In this document: positions 39,815 to 49,655 of the stretch, one piece after another
How the letters are laid out: the number at the start of each line of letters is the position of its first letter
Numbering within the stretch: position 1 is the first letter of the stretch
The notes under the pieces: model-generated
Database searches by the model: none
Seen by the model: only the letters and a program-made list of their open reading frames with translations
What the model was told of the DNA's origin: nothing
Assembly (NCBI GenBank): GCA_012103075.1
Contig: JAAVLQ010000003.1
Location: forward strand, 992,001 to 1,056,000
Direction of reading: 5' to 3'
Length of the DNA: 64,000 nucleotides
Origin: Brucella cytisi
Lineage (GTDB): Bacteria; Pseudomonadota; Alphaproteobacteria; Rhizobiales; Rhizobiaceae
Program-made: the position numbers and the translations under genes

Positions 39815-41995
39815 GCGTAAACTTTATCCGTCTCTTCTGGATGGTCGATTATCGGCGTTGTATTGGTAGGGAAGTAGTCTTGCCACCGCTTGAGCTTGCC
39901 CGCAGGATAGCCAACACTATTGCACAACTGCTGGATTTCCTCCGATGCGGGGAAAATCGCATCATATGCCTGTTCAAAGGCCGAACAACCAATTACCGAG
40001 TTGCTTGCGCCATCCTCTTTACTCTCGATGACGGCGAAGGTTTTTACACGCAACTTGCGCAATGCGCCTGCGATGAGATGCAGAACACTGCTTCTGACCG
40101 ATACGACCGTGGAATAAGCCGCCAACGTACCCAATGCGATCTGCCTGTCGCGCCCGTCGAGTTGTGGAAGCGCGCTGCCCATGTAGTTTTGGGTGTTCCG
40201 CATGCTGATTGAATTGTCCAGAGACAGCATCGGCAATGTTACGATCTCTGCAAATTCACTCCAGATCTGCTGGATCGGCAGTGAGCATCGAACCAAAGCA
40301 AATCAGGTGCGGGATTAACCCGTGTTGTGCTGAAGATCTTGCCAGTTCGGATGCCCGGGCGACATCGTCGGCCCCCGGCTGATCGACAACAAAAGCAATC
40401 GTTCGGGTAGCTCCATTAATCGGAAAGGCTGACGGAATTCTGAATAGCTCGGGATAGTAATCCCGCGGCATAGTCGCTTGAGCCCTGTATCGGTCGTAAG
40501 GAACCGAATGCCAAAAATCGCGCTTCTGCGACTTCGCGGTTCTCTGCAGACTTTTAACGAAAAGAGTGAGCATATCAGGCTGGATCAGCGGCAACTCAAT
40601 TTGCCGAGACACACCAATCTGTAGCAAATGATCCCGCGCTGCAAATTGCTTGCTGGTATGCCAATGATTGCCGAAGGCAAAGCCACCTTCTGGAAATTGT
40701 TGTGCAAGCAATGCACTCACTTCGACCGCCCAGATATGCAGAGGCTGAGTAGGGAGATGAACGGAAATCGCATCAGTTTTTCGCGTGTCTGTCACGATCG
40801 AATTCATTGCGAACTGTGGGGACGTCGAAAGTTCGACGGTAAAGGAAGAACTTGCTGCTTGCTGTAACGCACATTCCATGTTCCAGAGAATGCCGCTGAG
40901 CAGCTTTTGATCCTTTAAATGATCGTAGGTTGTCTGATGAATGACGAATAGATGACCGGGACATTTTCCATAATCTGGTTTTTCCGCTGCGCGAAGCAGT
41001 TGACATAAATAGGTCTGCAAGGGCATCGGATTGGAGGGCTTTGCAACTGCACTCAGCGTATGGACCTGACCAGTGTCCGGGTGATAAATAGCGTATCGCG
41101 TACAATCTTCAATTTCTCGCTTGAGAACCGCTTGAACATTATAGAGTGCGGAGTGCTTCTTGCGAATATAATCAAGGATTTGCACGAAATCTCGTTCAGC
41201 TTCCGTCAGCATGCTTTCGCCACGTCGCCGATAATGAAAACCAGCATTCGGGACGTGAACACCATGAAAGCCGAGGGGCGGGCCCTGAAGCCAAAACTCC
41301 CAGTCTTCAACGCCCTTTCGCATCGCCTCATCAAAGCGGGCACCTGCGTCCAGCATCCGGCGAGCAACCATGCTGCCTGCTTCGCAGAAGCTGCGAAACA
41401 AATGTTCAAGGCCTGAATATGAACCTGACATGTCGCTGAAGCTGGAAAAACCGAACTTATCAACGTCGGTATAGATCCAGCCCGTTTTCTCGTCGCTGGC
41501 TCTCAATGCGCTGACGAGCCGTTGCAGCATGGATGGGTCTATGTGATTATCGCAGTCGAGAAAGAATACGGCCTCCAGTGCAGGAAATGCCCGAAGCGCA
41601 AATTCCAGTCCGGTATTGCGCGCTGCGCTCAACCCATTGTTGGCTTTATGAAGATAGAAAACCAGCCCCGGATAGCAGCACGCAAAACTCTGGCAGACTT
41701 CATGGGTTTCAGATGAGGGACAGCCATCGTTCACAACGACAATTGCGAACGGGAACTCGCATTGTTGCGCGATAGCTGTTTGTAAGGTTTCTGCGGTCAA
41801 TGCCGGTTGTCCGTAAGCCGGAACCAGAATGACTGCCCGAACATCCTTTACGTTCTGCAAATGTAATTTCCGATTCATCCAAGTCGCACGCTGTCGGAAC
41901 CAGATAAACCCATATCCGTGTCGACAATGTGAGAACATTATATCCATCCGCAGATTTAGGGAGGTTCCGCGGTAGTTTTTGTAACGGACTGTCAT
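39811..41995 (-). CDS. Large family 2 glycosyltransferase
   Basis: About 725 residues. An N-terminal GT-A domain starts at VRAVILVPAYGQPALTAETL; FAIVVVNDGCPSSETHEV gives the first nucleotide contact, NNGLSAARNTGLEFALRAFP is the GT2 hallmark, and VFFLDCDNHI holds the DxD metal site. WEFWLQ and FHYRRRGESML follow. A long C-terminal half (PDMLTLFVKSLQRTAKSQKR, then AFVVDQPGADDVARASELA) may be a second, GT-B-like domain. The frame breaks near 40270. The start is uncertain between 41995 and 41938, as no clear ribosome site precedes either. It is coupled by an ATGA overlap to the uncharacterised gene; a role in surface polysaccharide is likely. Confidence 0.8.
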
Positions 41996-42182
41996 CGATG
42001 ATTTAAGCTGACACACAGGCATTCTTCGAACAAATGCCATTGAGCTTATCATCAATGTATTTCAGGCAGCAGGGCCGCGATCCACTTCCTTGGTGTTTTG
42101 CGATGAATTCAAATAAGCTGACGCGTCAGCCTGAGCCCAACTAATAGATCAGAGCAGGGATATGGCCGATACGTTGCAACTG

Positions 42183-42821
42183 TTAAACTCCGGAGAGATG
42201 GGCCGTGTCCCCTACGGTGATGACACTTCGATTACGGAAAAATCGTCCTGTCGAAGCCGGGTTATACTTCCCGATTTGGCGGGGAAAGTCATGAAACCTG
42301 CTGCGTCGATGGGGATTTTCATCCATGCTGCGACAACCATGCTAAGCGTAAAGCCGTGCGTCACGATGATCTGTGTCTCACAGCTGCGTCCAACCACTTC
42401 ATCGATGAAGGGAAATACTCGCTTTGCGACGTCGCGCCGCGTCTCGGCGCCTTCGATGCCGCAATCATGGTCCAGCCGATTATCATCCGGCGCCGGGGTA
42501 TAGCGTGAAACCAGCCATTCTTGAGGTTTGCCACTTGCCACCCCGTAGCTGATTTCTCGCAAGGCTGAAGTCTCCTGCGCTGGCTGGCCCACACGCTTGG
42601 CGATTGCTGCCGCAGTCTGAGACGCACGTCGCAGGTCAGAACTGTAGATTTCGACTTCGCTGGACCGATCAAGGCTGCGGGCGTTCGGCTACGGCATCTG
42701 CCTCTTGCGAGCCGCGAGGAGTTAAGTCGCTGTCGTACCACCCTCCAACCTTATTCTCGAGGTGATGGGTGGCCTCAGTATGTGTCACAACGAAGATCTG
42801 TTTCACGCTGGCCAAACTCAT
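42183..42821 (-). CDS. Histidine phosphatase superfamily protein with altered RHG motif
   Basis: About 213 residues of the phosphoglycerate-mutase-like fold. Where most members have RHGE, this one reads FVVTHTEATHHLENKVGGW: the nucleophilic His is kept but Arg and Gly are both Thr. Further landmarks are SDLTPRGSQEADAVA, YSSDLRRASQTAAAIAKRVG, LREISYGVASGKPQEWL and the second catalytic His in IIVTHGFTLSMVV. Breaks occur near 42665 and 42250, the latter in a T run; after repair it ends RNRSVITVGDTAHLSGV. AAAGGAGA precedes the ATG at 42821. As far as I recall, close relatives share the TH variant, so it is not an error. The substrate is unknown. Confidence 0.75.
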
Positions 42822-42988
42822 TCTCCTTTCGTCCGTCCACTTTCTCCCTGTTCTAGATCAAAGCGGACGGGCAGCAAACCTGAAGGATTTTCGATGCGGG
42901 CACAGCGTGATATTGGCGCGCCGGCGCATTCCCCGACTATCTCCTCGAGACTCCGGGACCGCGCCCAACGACCCCGGAGAAATATGAT

Positions 42989-43778
42989 CAGAATGTCAAC
43001 CCACATGCCTGACGGATAGCGAGTTGAACCGGTGAGGGGGCAGGGCTGGATCAAACTCACCCTTTGGAAGAAGCGGCGGTTGCGCCATGAAGCGCGGTCG
43101 CTTTCCCCGGTTAGGTTGTGCGGCATGGACCAGAAATGGATGGCACAAATAGACAGTGCCTGCCTCTCCCGTCGCCAGTTCCACGTCGCAACCTTCTGTC
43201 GAGAAGTAGCCATCGGTCGATAGCTGCCGCAGAGTTGCGCCCGCTTCGCCGTAGGGCAGCAGTTCCCGCGCAATGACGGCATGTGAGCCTTTTCGTATTT
43301 TCGTCGGCGCATCGTCTGGGCCGACATCCGAAAACAAAAACAACATCAGCAATGCGCGCCCGCTGCTCTTTACGTTAACCCGCCACTCCATGAAATCCGG
43401 ATTGTCGGTACCAAAGCTTACGTCCACATGCCAGCCATCATCACCGGGGATTCTGATGACGGAAAGCGGACCGGAAAGGTTCCGAGGCCCCGAGGGGTAA
43501 GCCAGCGGCCCTTCCCCTGCAAGCTGATCGTAGGCTTTGTGCAGTTGCAGCGTGTTGGCGGCCTTGACGAAGGGCGGCGAGGACTTGAATCCCACCCGGA
43601 TAACGGGTTCTTTCCATTTTTCGGGCGCATCCGGGGACAACCCAATATCGTCCCACAATTCGTCCCTGCCTTGCTTCGCAAGATCGACGCTGAAAGCATT
43701 TTCAATCTTGACGAAACCGTCGACAATGAAGCTCTGGACCTGACTGGGAGTCAGGCCGATATGTTCGGTTTTGGGCAT
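42989..43778 (-). CDS. Phytanoyl-CoA dioxygenase (PhyH) family protein
   Basis: About 262 residues of the Fe(II)/2-oxoglutarate oxygenase fold. The N terminus is LTPSQVQSFIVDGFVKIENA, the first metal His and Asp are in DDGWHVDVSFG (H-x-D near residue 119), MEWRVNVKSSGRALLMLFLF follows, RKGSHAVIARELLP fits the second-half loop, and HPFLVHAAQPNRGKRPRF carries the distal His and the 2-oxoglutarate-binding Arg. After a break near 43035 it ends SPVQLAIRQACGLTF (TGA at 42991-42989). GGAGAA precedes the ATG at 43778. It hydroxylates an unknown small molecule. The 167-base gap to the phosphatase gene has no visible terminator, so they may be co-transcribed. Confidence 0.83.
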
Positions 43779-44944
43779 TATAACATTCTCCGTTCGGCTA
43801 CCACGTTACGCGGGGCCGTTTGATCTAGGTGACGCAACCGCGCCTGAACGACTCTCTGTCGCTCAGATCAGGGGAAAAATGTAGACATGAACATCATGGA
43901 AGAAAACATACCTCGAAGGGAGATCGACAACAACCCCTGTCGAGGAATTCCAGATTTCACGACAGCCTCACCAAATTTAGCTTCCGCTTTAGGAGACGTT
44001 GTTGATAACGATGAACGGTCGCTATGAAGGTTGGAAGCTGCCGGGCCGCATCGCGTCTTCATTCCAGCCGTTTGAGACGAAGTCCGAGAAACTCGAAAGC
44101 CGACCTTCGCGGATGGCGGCACGGGCTCTTGAAGTCATCAAACCTGCGCTAAACGAAGGCGCTTTCGCGCGAAGCGAACGAATAACATTCAATTGCGTTC
44201 TTCGCACAGGGGGTCCAATGAACTCAGATGTTCGGCAGAACTACTTCACCTTGAAAGCCGAGATTAAGTCAGCGATTGGATTGACACCATCCACGGGCGA
44301 ACCCTTAGTGCTCGACGCTCGAACGAGATAATTGCTTCCCGCGACAGGAGCGTGAATATTTCCCGGTTGTGTTGCTCTCCGATTGTCGACCGGGCTGCTA
44401 AGGAAGGCTTCGAATAAGCATTCGTCCGCTAGTGGAATCAATATTCCGTGCCGGAACACAATGCTCATTTGGTGAGGGCCCAAATCGGCCAAGGGACTGA
44501 TGTTTCCGACCTTGGAAGAGGAAAAGGGCATCATCACCGCTGTCGTCGGGCCCTCACTGTTGGAACGTCAGCGCCGGATGTTGATAACTGCACGCAATGT
44601 ACTGATGGCAATTGTATGTAGCGCGGCTGAATTGCGCTTTCATCAGTCATCCCGTTGCCCTTTGCGACGACCGAAAGCGACCGTTCATTTCAGCCGCCCC
44701 TTGACAGACCGGGGGCGCCCCGAAAGCCTCTGCCGGGGCTCATCCTCATTGCACTTCCTGATACAAAATCAACGCAGGATCCGCGAACGTGTACTGATCG
44801 CCACCCGTCGCTCACGATCGGGAATAGCTGTCGCACGTACAGGACAATTATTGGGCATACGTTCGGGTCAGGGTGACCACGGCCCGGCTTGTACACTCCC
44901 GGCATTTAACCGTCTGGCAAAATCCTGTTGATGTTCTTTTTATG
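43779..44944. other. Long stretch without a supported gene
   Basis: Nearly 1.2 kb. Frames at 43999-44331, 44500-44931 and 44655-44876 (plus) and 44241-44537 (minus) have no recognisable family and no good ribosome site. The first is the best candidate for a decayed gene, as it is rich in charged residues over 110 codons. I see no strong hairpin, repeat or RNA gene. Confidence 0.4.
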
Positions 44945-44960
44945 CTCTATGGATAGAATC

Positions 44961-45310
44961 ATGCCATCATAGCAGCGCTAATCGTTGCCTCGGCATCATG
45001 CATCAGCTTCACCGCACCTGCCGAAACAGGCAATGAAGCGGTGCGAGAGGAACCATGTGGCGACCTTCTGGCGAGCACGAGCAAAAGCCGCCCCACCTCA
45101 ATTTTCTCCACTGCCAAGAAGAGGCGCAGCATCCTGTGAAAGCACAGGTCGCCCAATCGGTTGTCATGCAGTTCATGAATGCATTTCTGGTCCACGGCGT
45201 CGAAGTCGACCGGGTTGAGCCTGACTATTACAATTTCTGCACCCGCCCGGCGAAGGCCCGACCGCTTGCAACTTCAGACCTATTATGATGCCTTGGGAAC
45301 CGATGATTAA
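44961..45310 (+). CDS. Small secreted or lipoprotein-like protein (frame broken)
   Basis: About 115 residues over three frames. It begins with a hydrophobic signal (IIAALIVASASCISFTAPAE) in which ASC could be a lipobox. It continues GNEAVREEPCGDLLA, then PPHLNFLHCQEEAQHPVKAQ, VEVDRVEPDYYNFC and LQLQTYYDALGTDD up to a TAA at 45308-45310. Breaks lie near 44968, 45080 and 45265. The pattern CGDLL, then KPPHLxFxxC recalls DUF4952-type lipoproteins, a tentative match. It is followed by another small secreted protein gene on the same strand. Confidence 0.45.
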
Positions 45311-45336
45311 CGCGGATCCGACAGGGCAATCAAATA

Positions 45337-45832
45337 ATGCTGTGTAAAAAAGTGTCATTCTTATATTGATGATTGCGTCATGGACCACTGCCGAACCTAC
45401 TGAGGGCAGCGCTGCGCCGGTTGGTCAAAGCTGTGTCCGGGAATATCCTTTCAGAAAGGACTCGGTTCCACCTTGGGATATCGAGAAAGTCGAACATGTG
45501 TGGGACGCACCGCTCGGAGAGAACCTCATTCTCGTAGGGGAGTAGACGGCTATGGTTGGGCGCGGGCTTGCCGTGCGCGCGGAGTTGCTACTGACATTTT
45601 CGAGGGCGAATACCGTGACCAGACGATATTGTATCGCGGACGCTTCCGGCTTGAGACGTCGGAAGGAAAAACAGCCCCGGATGATGCACTGGAACACTTC
45701 TATGTGAGTAATTTCAGTTATCCCGAGGGGCTGATCCTCTACCCTATTGTTGAAGGCCCGCCTCCCGTGAAAACGCTACGTCTCGTACCGATCGATGCTG
45801 GCGGCTTCATGTTTCCATCCACATCGGATTAA
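45337..45832 (+). CDS. Secreted protein of unknown function (frame broken)
   Basis: About 164 residues. A signal-like N terminus (MLCKKVSFL, then ILMIASWTTAEPTEG after a break near 45365) is followed by REYPFRKDSVPPWDIEKVEH, WDAPLGENLILVG, and after a break near 45545 EYRDQTILYRGRFRLETSEG, then HFYVSNFSYPEGLILYPIVE and a C-terminal DAGGFMFPSTSD. No family is recognised. The two adjacent secreted genes may form a small operon; no promoter was identified. Confidence 0.45.
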
Positions 45833-46029
45833 CAGCTGTTACAAAGAATCTGTTGATGCCCGAAAGGAAGCAGAAGGTATTGAGCGCGACTATCCCACCC
45901 TTATTCTGGGGCGCGGTCGGGTTCGGTTTTAAGCAGGATCAAGCCAACTACCCATGGGCCAGAGATTGACGCAGTGAGGACCAAAACAGGTCATCATATA
46001 GGTTTATAAACAATCCTGACTCCTGACCA

Positions 46030-46052
46030 TAGCTGATGTTCCACATCAGCTA
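46030..46052. terminator. Hairpin at the 3' end of the small membrane gene
   Basis: Perfect 10-bp inverted repeat: TAGCTGATGT at 46030-46039 and its complement at 46043-46052, with loop TCC. It overlaps the stop codon of the minus-strand gene at 46050 and has no following T tract. Confidence 0.45.
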
Positions 46053-46235
46053 GTGCACGGCGAGGACGCATCCGCCGATTGCCAATGCAAGTGCTGCCCA
46101 GCAGAGCAATGCAATGAGCTGTGGGATGCCCAAGGCCCAATCGGTCAAGCGCCGATAGATGAGCCATTGCGGATAGATCAATAATAACCACAGAAGATAT
46201 TGCTGAACAAATCTGGCGTCAAAAACTTGGAACAT
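46050..46235 (-). CDS. Small membrane protein
   Basis: A 61-residue protein with two hydrophobic segments (FVQQYLLWLLLIYPQWLIY, then IPQLIALLCWAALALAIGGC). No family is recognised. A perfect hairpin coincides with its stop codon, and the AT-rich 46236-46330 could hold its promoter; both support a real gene. It could be an ORFan. Confidence 0.42.
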   Translation of the reverse strand: MFQVFDARFVQQYLLWLLLIYPQWLIYRRLTDWALGIPQLIALLCWAALALAIGGCVLAVH

Positions 46236-46454
46236 ACCAATACTGGATATTATTCATTCGTACACGACTGTTATATACGTAGACACATAAACGGCTATGA
46301 TCTGAAAATACCATTCAATAGAAGAAAAATAATATAAATAATCAATTAGCCAAGGAGTTGCGCTAACCCCGTTCCAATAAGGTTGATCAGAAAAATCCGA
46401 AAAGGCCAACTGTGAGAATTATGATGCAGTTTAACCAGACAATTCGACGTAGCG

Positions 46455-47137
46455 TCATTGTTCCCTCACAGTAACAGCTGCTTTGCGGCTCAGTTCGCCC
46501 GGCAAGTAGCGAACCTTCAGCTGCGAACCCTTGCTGATATTTCCTGAGACAGTTTGGCTGGCCCACCGGGGTTGCCCATTCGTGTCGGTGAACCGCACCG
46601 TCACTCGGGTGACGGGTCGATAGTTCAGCGAATAGCTCTTGGCGCGCGTTACGATCCCGCTGGTAGTTACGCCGCTCCGTTCAACCCGCTCACGCAACCT
46701 CGATGCAAGGTGCGAACGACGACGCAGCACTTCGATCAAGAGAACGGCGACAATCCCGCCGACGATGAAGATCACGAAGATCGCATGCCCAACATCGAGG
46801 CCACCGAAAGCCTGATACGCGCCGAGAATCGAGCCGGTGCCGTTGGCAATGAAATATACCGGCAACGACCATATCACCATACGGGAAGTCGGCCCCTCCT
46901 CATCGACACCGAAGCCGTATATCAGGCTACCGCCGACAATCAGGGGATTGATGTGATGATGCCAGCAAGCGCAACCCCTTGGGGAACCCAGACTGCGTCG
47001 TCGTACATCCCCATCCCGAACATGCCCCGGGAACCGACGAAACCTGCTACGATACCGAGTGCGATGCATAGATATGCAGCGATGCGACGTGTGCGGTTCT
47101 TACGCCACCAGCGTGTATCCGGATCGATCAGGCTCAT
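46455..47137 (-). CDS. DUF3592-like membrane protein
   Basis: About 227 residues. An N-terminal cytoplasmic tail (MSLIDPDTRWWRKNRTRR) is followed by IAAYLCIALGIVAGFVGSRG, a second membrane pair after a break near 46950 (PVYFIANGTGSILGAYQAF, then HAIFVIFIVGGIVAVLLIEV) and a C-terminal beta-rich domain with GIVTRAKSYSLNYRPVTRVT, then VRYLPGELSRKAAV. The last domain is typical of DUF3592 proteins. AAAGGAGGG precedes the ATG at 47137. The function is unknown. The 219 bases after its stop, up to the small membrane gene, are AT-rich without features. Confidence 0.6.
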
Positions 47138-47645
47138 CTTGCAGCCCTCCTTTCCTCGGGTATTAATTGCAATTCAACGCGTGAGCTCACGGCGCTCTTA
47201 AAGAACGCCTTCGCTTTCATCGGATGTAGCATTCTTGGTGCTACATATAGCTGCAAGGCGGTCAAGAATGACGGCGTCTTTCTATATACCGATATTCTCA
47301 TGGGAAATGTGCAATGTATCCCTCTGTCGAAGTTTATTTCCGCCGCCCAAAGCCTTTCCGAAACGTGATCTAATATAAGAATCTTCTTTCTGGTCATTTT
47401 TGCACTCCCCTTCAAAAAGAGAGGCGAGTTCGGTCTTGCGACCGCGATGCTGCTTCCATATATGCAATCGCGACCGGCAATAGGCCAGCAATTTTCCGAG
47501 CGGAGAGGCCAGAACGCGGATGACCGATACCGTTCCCCGAACCGCCCGGAGTCGATGGCGATGAGGCGCAAGCTGGCCAATTGCCTCGACGCCTGATTGA
47601 CGGATGATCGGGAGACGCCTGCCATCTTGGCGATGGTGTTGATGG

Positions 47646-47705
47646 CCCGAACAAAAATGCCTAATGCATAATCGGGTATGGAACCGGATATATGGGCGAC
47701 CCGTA
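47646..47705. repeat. Dispersed 60-base repeat, copy 1, at the fic relic
   Basis: Matches copy 2 (50405-50461) almost base for base through CCCGAACAAAAATGCC, ATAATCGGGTAT and GACCCGT, with an indel in the middle. CCCGA and TCGGG form an internal inverted repeat. Here it joins directly to codons of an internal part of a fic gene, and GACCCGT is shared by repeat and gene at the joint. Confidence 0.65.
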
Positions 47706-48120
47706 TTGAAGGCGCGAAGCTTTCCGATGCTCAAGTTGAAGAGCTTCTTTCGAATATACGCATGCAGTCATTCATTACGCGCGACGAACAGGAGAGGTCG
47801 CTGGCTAAGCCGAGGCCATGGACCTTGCGCAACGACGTTGTCGTTTTTGATGTTGATGGATGGACGGAGCCCGGCATTGTGTTCTCAACTGCAAGCCCCT
47901 TTGATACGCCGCGCGAAATGGAGGCTTTGGTTGCCCGGACGCTCAAGGCGATCGATGAGGAAAGCCTGCATCCTCTGCTAAACATCGCCGTGTTTATTGT
48001 GAAGTTCCTCGCGATCCACCCGTCCGGGACGGAAATGGGCGGCTTTCGCGGGTCCTCACAACGCTGTTGTTACTACGCGCAGGATATATCTACGTACCTT
48101 ACGCTTCGCTGGAGCGCATA
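47696..48120 (+). pseudogene. Fic family protein, middle fragment
   Basis: The frame reads ATRIEGAKLSDAQVEELLSN, then IRMQSFITRDEQE, then GIVFSTASPFDTPREMEALV, LHPLLNIAVFIVKFLA, and after a lost T near 48021 the AMPylation motif IHPFRDGNGRLSRVLTTLLL followed by LRAGYIYVPYASLER. The HPFx(D/E)GNGR catalytic loop is intact in sequence. Compared with full Fic proteins (about 370 residues) it lacks about 70 N-terminal residues, a stretch after TRDEQE, and everything after YASLER. Fic enzymes transfer AMP to protein hydroxyls; this relic should be inactive. It starts at the dispersed repeat and ends at an unrelated minus-strand gene. Confidence 0.7.
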
Positions 48121-48162
48121 TTGTGTGGAAAACGCAATGTTACGGCCATGGAATTAGCCTTT

Positions 48163-48471
48163 TCAGCGTACTTCCAGCACTTCGCCGGAATGGCGATCAA
48201 CTACCACCCGCATTTCGTCGTCGTCGCGATCGACGCCGCGAACGATGAACACGTTTCGGCGGCGGGAGATGCTATCGATTTCGTCCATGCCCTCTCGCTG
48301 TGCAATGCGTGCAGCACGACGCTCGCTGATATCGTCGCGATACCTCGGTCTATCGGTTTCGGGTTCTAGCAGACGAATGCCATTCGGGCCAATTTCAATG
48401 CTTTGCGCGTGGGCAGGAATGGCGGAAACCATTACCGACATCAATGCTGCGAAGGCTGCAGTTTTATTCAT
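48163..48471 (-). CDS. Small secreted protein
   Basis: An unbroken 102-residue protein with a Sec signal (MNKTAAFAALMSVMVSAIPA, cleavage after AHA). The mature part is highly charged (ERRAARIAQREGMDEIDSIS) and ends VFIVRGVDRDDDEMRVVVDR, then HSGEVLEVR. The tail looks like a PepSY-like strand pair common in periplasmic proteins of Brucellaceae. There is no partner gene. It occupies the position where the fic relic stops, so its arrival may mark the deletion end. Confidence 0.65.
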   Translation of the reverse strand: MNKTAAFAALMSVMVSAIPAHAQSIEIGPNGIRLLEPETDRPRYRDDISERRAARIAQREGMDEIDSISRRRNVFIVRGVDRDDDEMRVVVDRHSGEVLEVR

Positions 48472-48625
48472 CGTCTATCCAAAAATCACCGGTTGGTATC
48501 ACCCGCCTTTTGCCATTGACTGTGTACAACAGCTCTATCTCCCGTGAATACTGGCAAATGGCTCAATTCTCCTAACAGCGAGAACGATCTTGTGATTGTT
48601 AGCGGTGATTGGGGATGTGGAAAAA

Positions 48626-48657
48626 AGCCCCGGCAAGTCTCCCAACACGCCGGGGCT
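48626..48657 (-). terminator. Strong terminator hairpin facing the minus strand
   Basis: AGCCCCGGC at 48626-48634 and GCCGGGGCT at 48649-48657, with a 14-base loop. An A6 run precedes it on the plus strand, so a minus-strand transcript would end in stem plus U tract. No clear minus-strand gene ends just before it, so it may close an unannotated RNA. Confidence 0.6.
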
Positions 48658-49073
48658 ACGCGCCGTCACGTGCGGCGAACACGTTTGGCACGCGGATTGA
48701 GTGTAACATAAGAACACAGTGTGAGGCATTTCTGACAAAGGTCCGGGGACGGATTAAAGCTCGGACACTGCGTTTGCAGTTGCTCCTGCGACTTCGAATA
48801 TTAAGCAAACACTGAGGCAGGATAAAGCATCCCGACCGGTGCTTGCAGGTGGCCCGGGGAGAATACTTACTCCTTCGATCCCTCGATATGGGAAATCCAT
48901 CTACATACGATAAGCGTCGTTTGCCCCGTCCGGGCGGGGTGAACACTCAACCAGAGCCACGTTTCCTTCGTCCTGCCATGCTGAACTACGACAGGTGCCG
49001 TATTTTATATCAAGCCGGTTTGGTCAAATGTTCTCCTGCCTTCCGAAGGAGGAAGGCTTGATTGGAGGGAAAT
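48658..49073. other. Stretch without a supported gene, nested stem at its end
   Basis: No coding frame is supported. The bases 49011-49062 form nested inverted repeats: ATCAAGCC pairs with GGCTTGAT, and CCTTC with GAAGG inside. This lies directly before the small peptide gene at 49074 and could be a leader structure. A minus-strand frame at 48656-48946 is unconvincing. Confidence 0.4.
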
Positions 49074-49196
49074 ATGAAATTCGTAATTATCGCTATGGCT
49101 TTACTATTGGCCGGCGCTTCCACAGCTTCTGCTATGGCTAGTTGGAAGCCATCTGAAAGGAACTGTTACGGCGATTTAGGATGCAGGAAGAAATAG
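49074..49196 (+). CDS. Short secreted peptide, 40 residues
   Basis: A short gene with a strong ribosome site (GGAGGGA at 49064-49070). It encodes a signal peptide (MKFVIIAMALLLAGASTAS, cleavage near AMA) and an 18-residue basic tail, WKPSERNCYGDLGCRKK at its end, with two Cys six apart. The stop is TAG at 49194-49196. Upstream there is a nested hairpin. It belongs to no family I recognise; the small cysteine-bearing mature part suggests a secreted or periplasmic micropeptide. The signal peptide and ribosome site are the grounds for calling it. Confidence 0.6.
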   Translation: MKFVIIAMALLLAGASTASAMASWKPSERNCYGDLGCRKK

Positions 49197-49226
49197 AGTG
49201 GCTGAATGGGTGCCTGTAAATGTCAC

Positions 49227-49448
49227 CTATTTCTTTCTGCTGGTCAGAGCATCCTCGCCTTCCTGCTTGTGAGCACGACAGAACCACATCTGGCCGTATG
49301 TCGTCCTGTAGCCAAAGGTTCCCCACTCCTTGCAACCGTTTGAATCGCAGAGGTGAATGAACAGGCTTCCAGCCTTGGCAACGTGTGCGTTGTCGTTCTT
49401 GTATCCGGCCATTATCCCTCGGCATTTTCGTAATTCCAAACCGGGCAT
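49227..49448 (-). CDS. Small zinc-finger-like protein, phage type
   Basis: Up to 73 residues; the likelier start is ATG 49412 (MAGYKNDNAHVAKAGSLFIH), because an upstream stop overlaps it as TAATG. Cys and His pairs lie in LCDSNGCKEWGTFGYRT and WFCRAHKQEG (C-x4-C, then C-x2-H), so it may bind zinc. It is the last of four small overlapping genes on the minus strand that resemble accessory phage genes found in Rhizobiales. Confidence 0.55.
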   Translation of the reverse strand: MPGLELRKCRGIMAGYKNDNAHVAKAGSLFIHLCDSNGCKEWGTFGYRTTYGQMWFCRAHKQEGEDALTSRKK

Positions 49449-49655
49449 AGCCCTTTGTCATGCAGGCCCGGCATCGCATGCGTCGGTGCAGGTCGACGAA
49501 CCGTATGTGTTCCATATTTGCGCAGGATCATCTCTATCGACTGATCCAATGTGCCCGCAGCGGCAACAGAACCCGTATAGCTCGTGCCATTTGAACAGGT
49601 CTATGATCCGGGTCGATACCGGCATTTCGGTCAGGTAAGGCGGTCGCGGTTTCAT
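49412..49655 (-). CDS. Small CxxC zinc-ribbon protein, phage type (frame broken)
   Basis: About 81 residues: MKPRPPYLTEMPVSTRIIDL, then FCCRCGHIGSVDRDDPAQIW, and after a break near 49505 FVDLHRRMRCRACMTKGYAR, ending FGITKMPRG at a stop that overlaps the next ATG (TAATG). CCRC and CRAC give two CxxC pairs about 34 residues apart, a zinc-ribbon-like layout. It overlaps the start region of its neighbours on both sides, as in phage gene strings. Confidence 0.5.

Noticed and set aside
43999-44331. 110-codon plus-strand frame
   Set aside because: No recognisable family and no ribosome site; recorded only as part of an empty stretch.
47134-47690. Minus-strand frame with a Crp-like HTH fragment (GVSRSSVNQASRQLA)
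   Set aside because: Only a short helix-turn-helix-like stretch is convincing; the ligand domain is absent and the rest has no similarity.
47696-48369. Active Fic toxin-antitoxin system
   Set aside because: The catalytic loop is readable, but the N terminus, an inner stretch and the C terminus are missing, so it is a relic.
48656-48946. 96-codon minus-strand frame before the strong terminator
   Set aside because: Arg/Ser-rich composition typical of a shadow frame, and no start signal.
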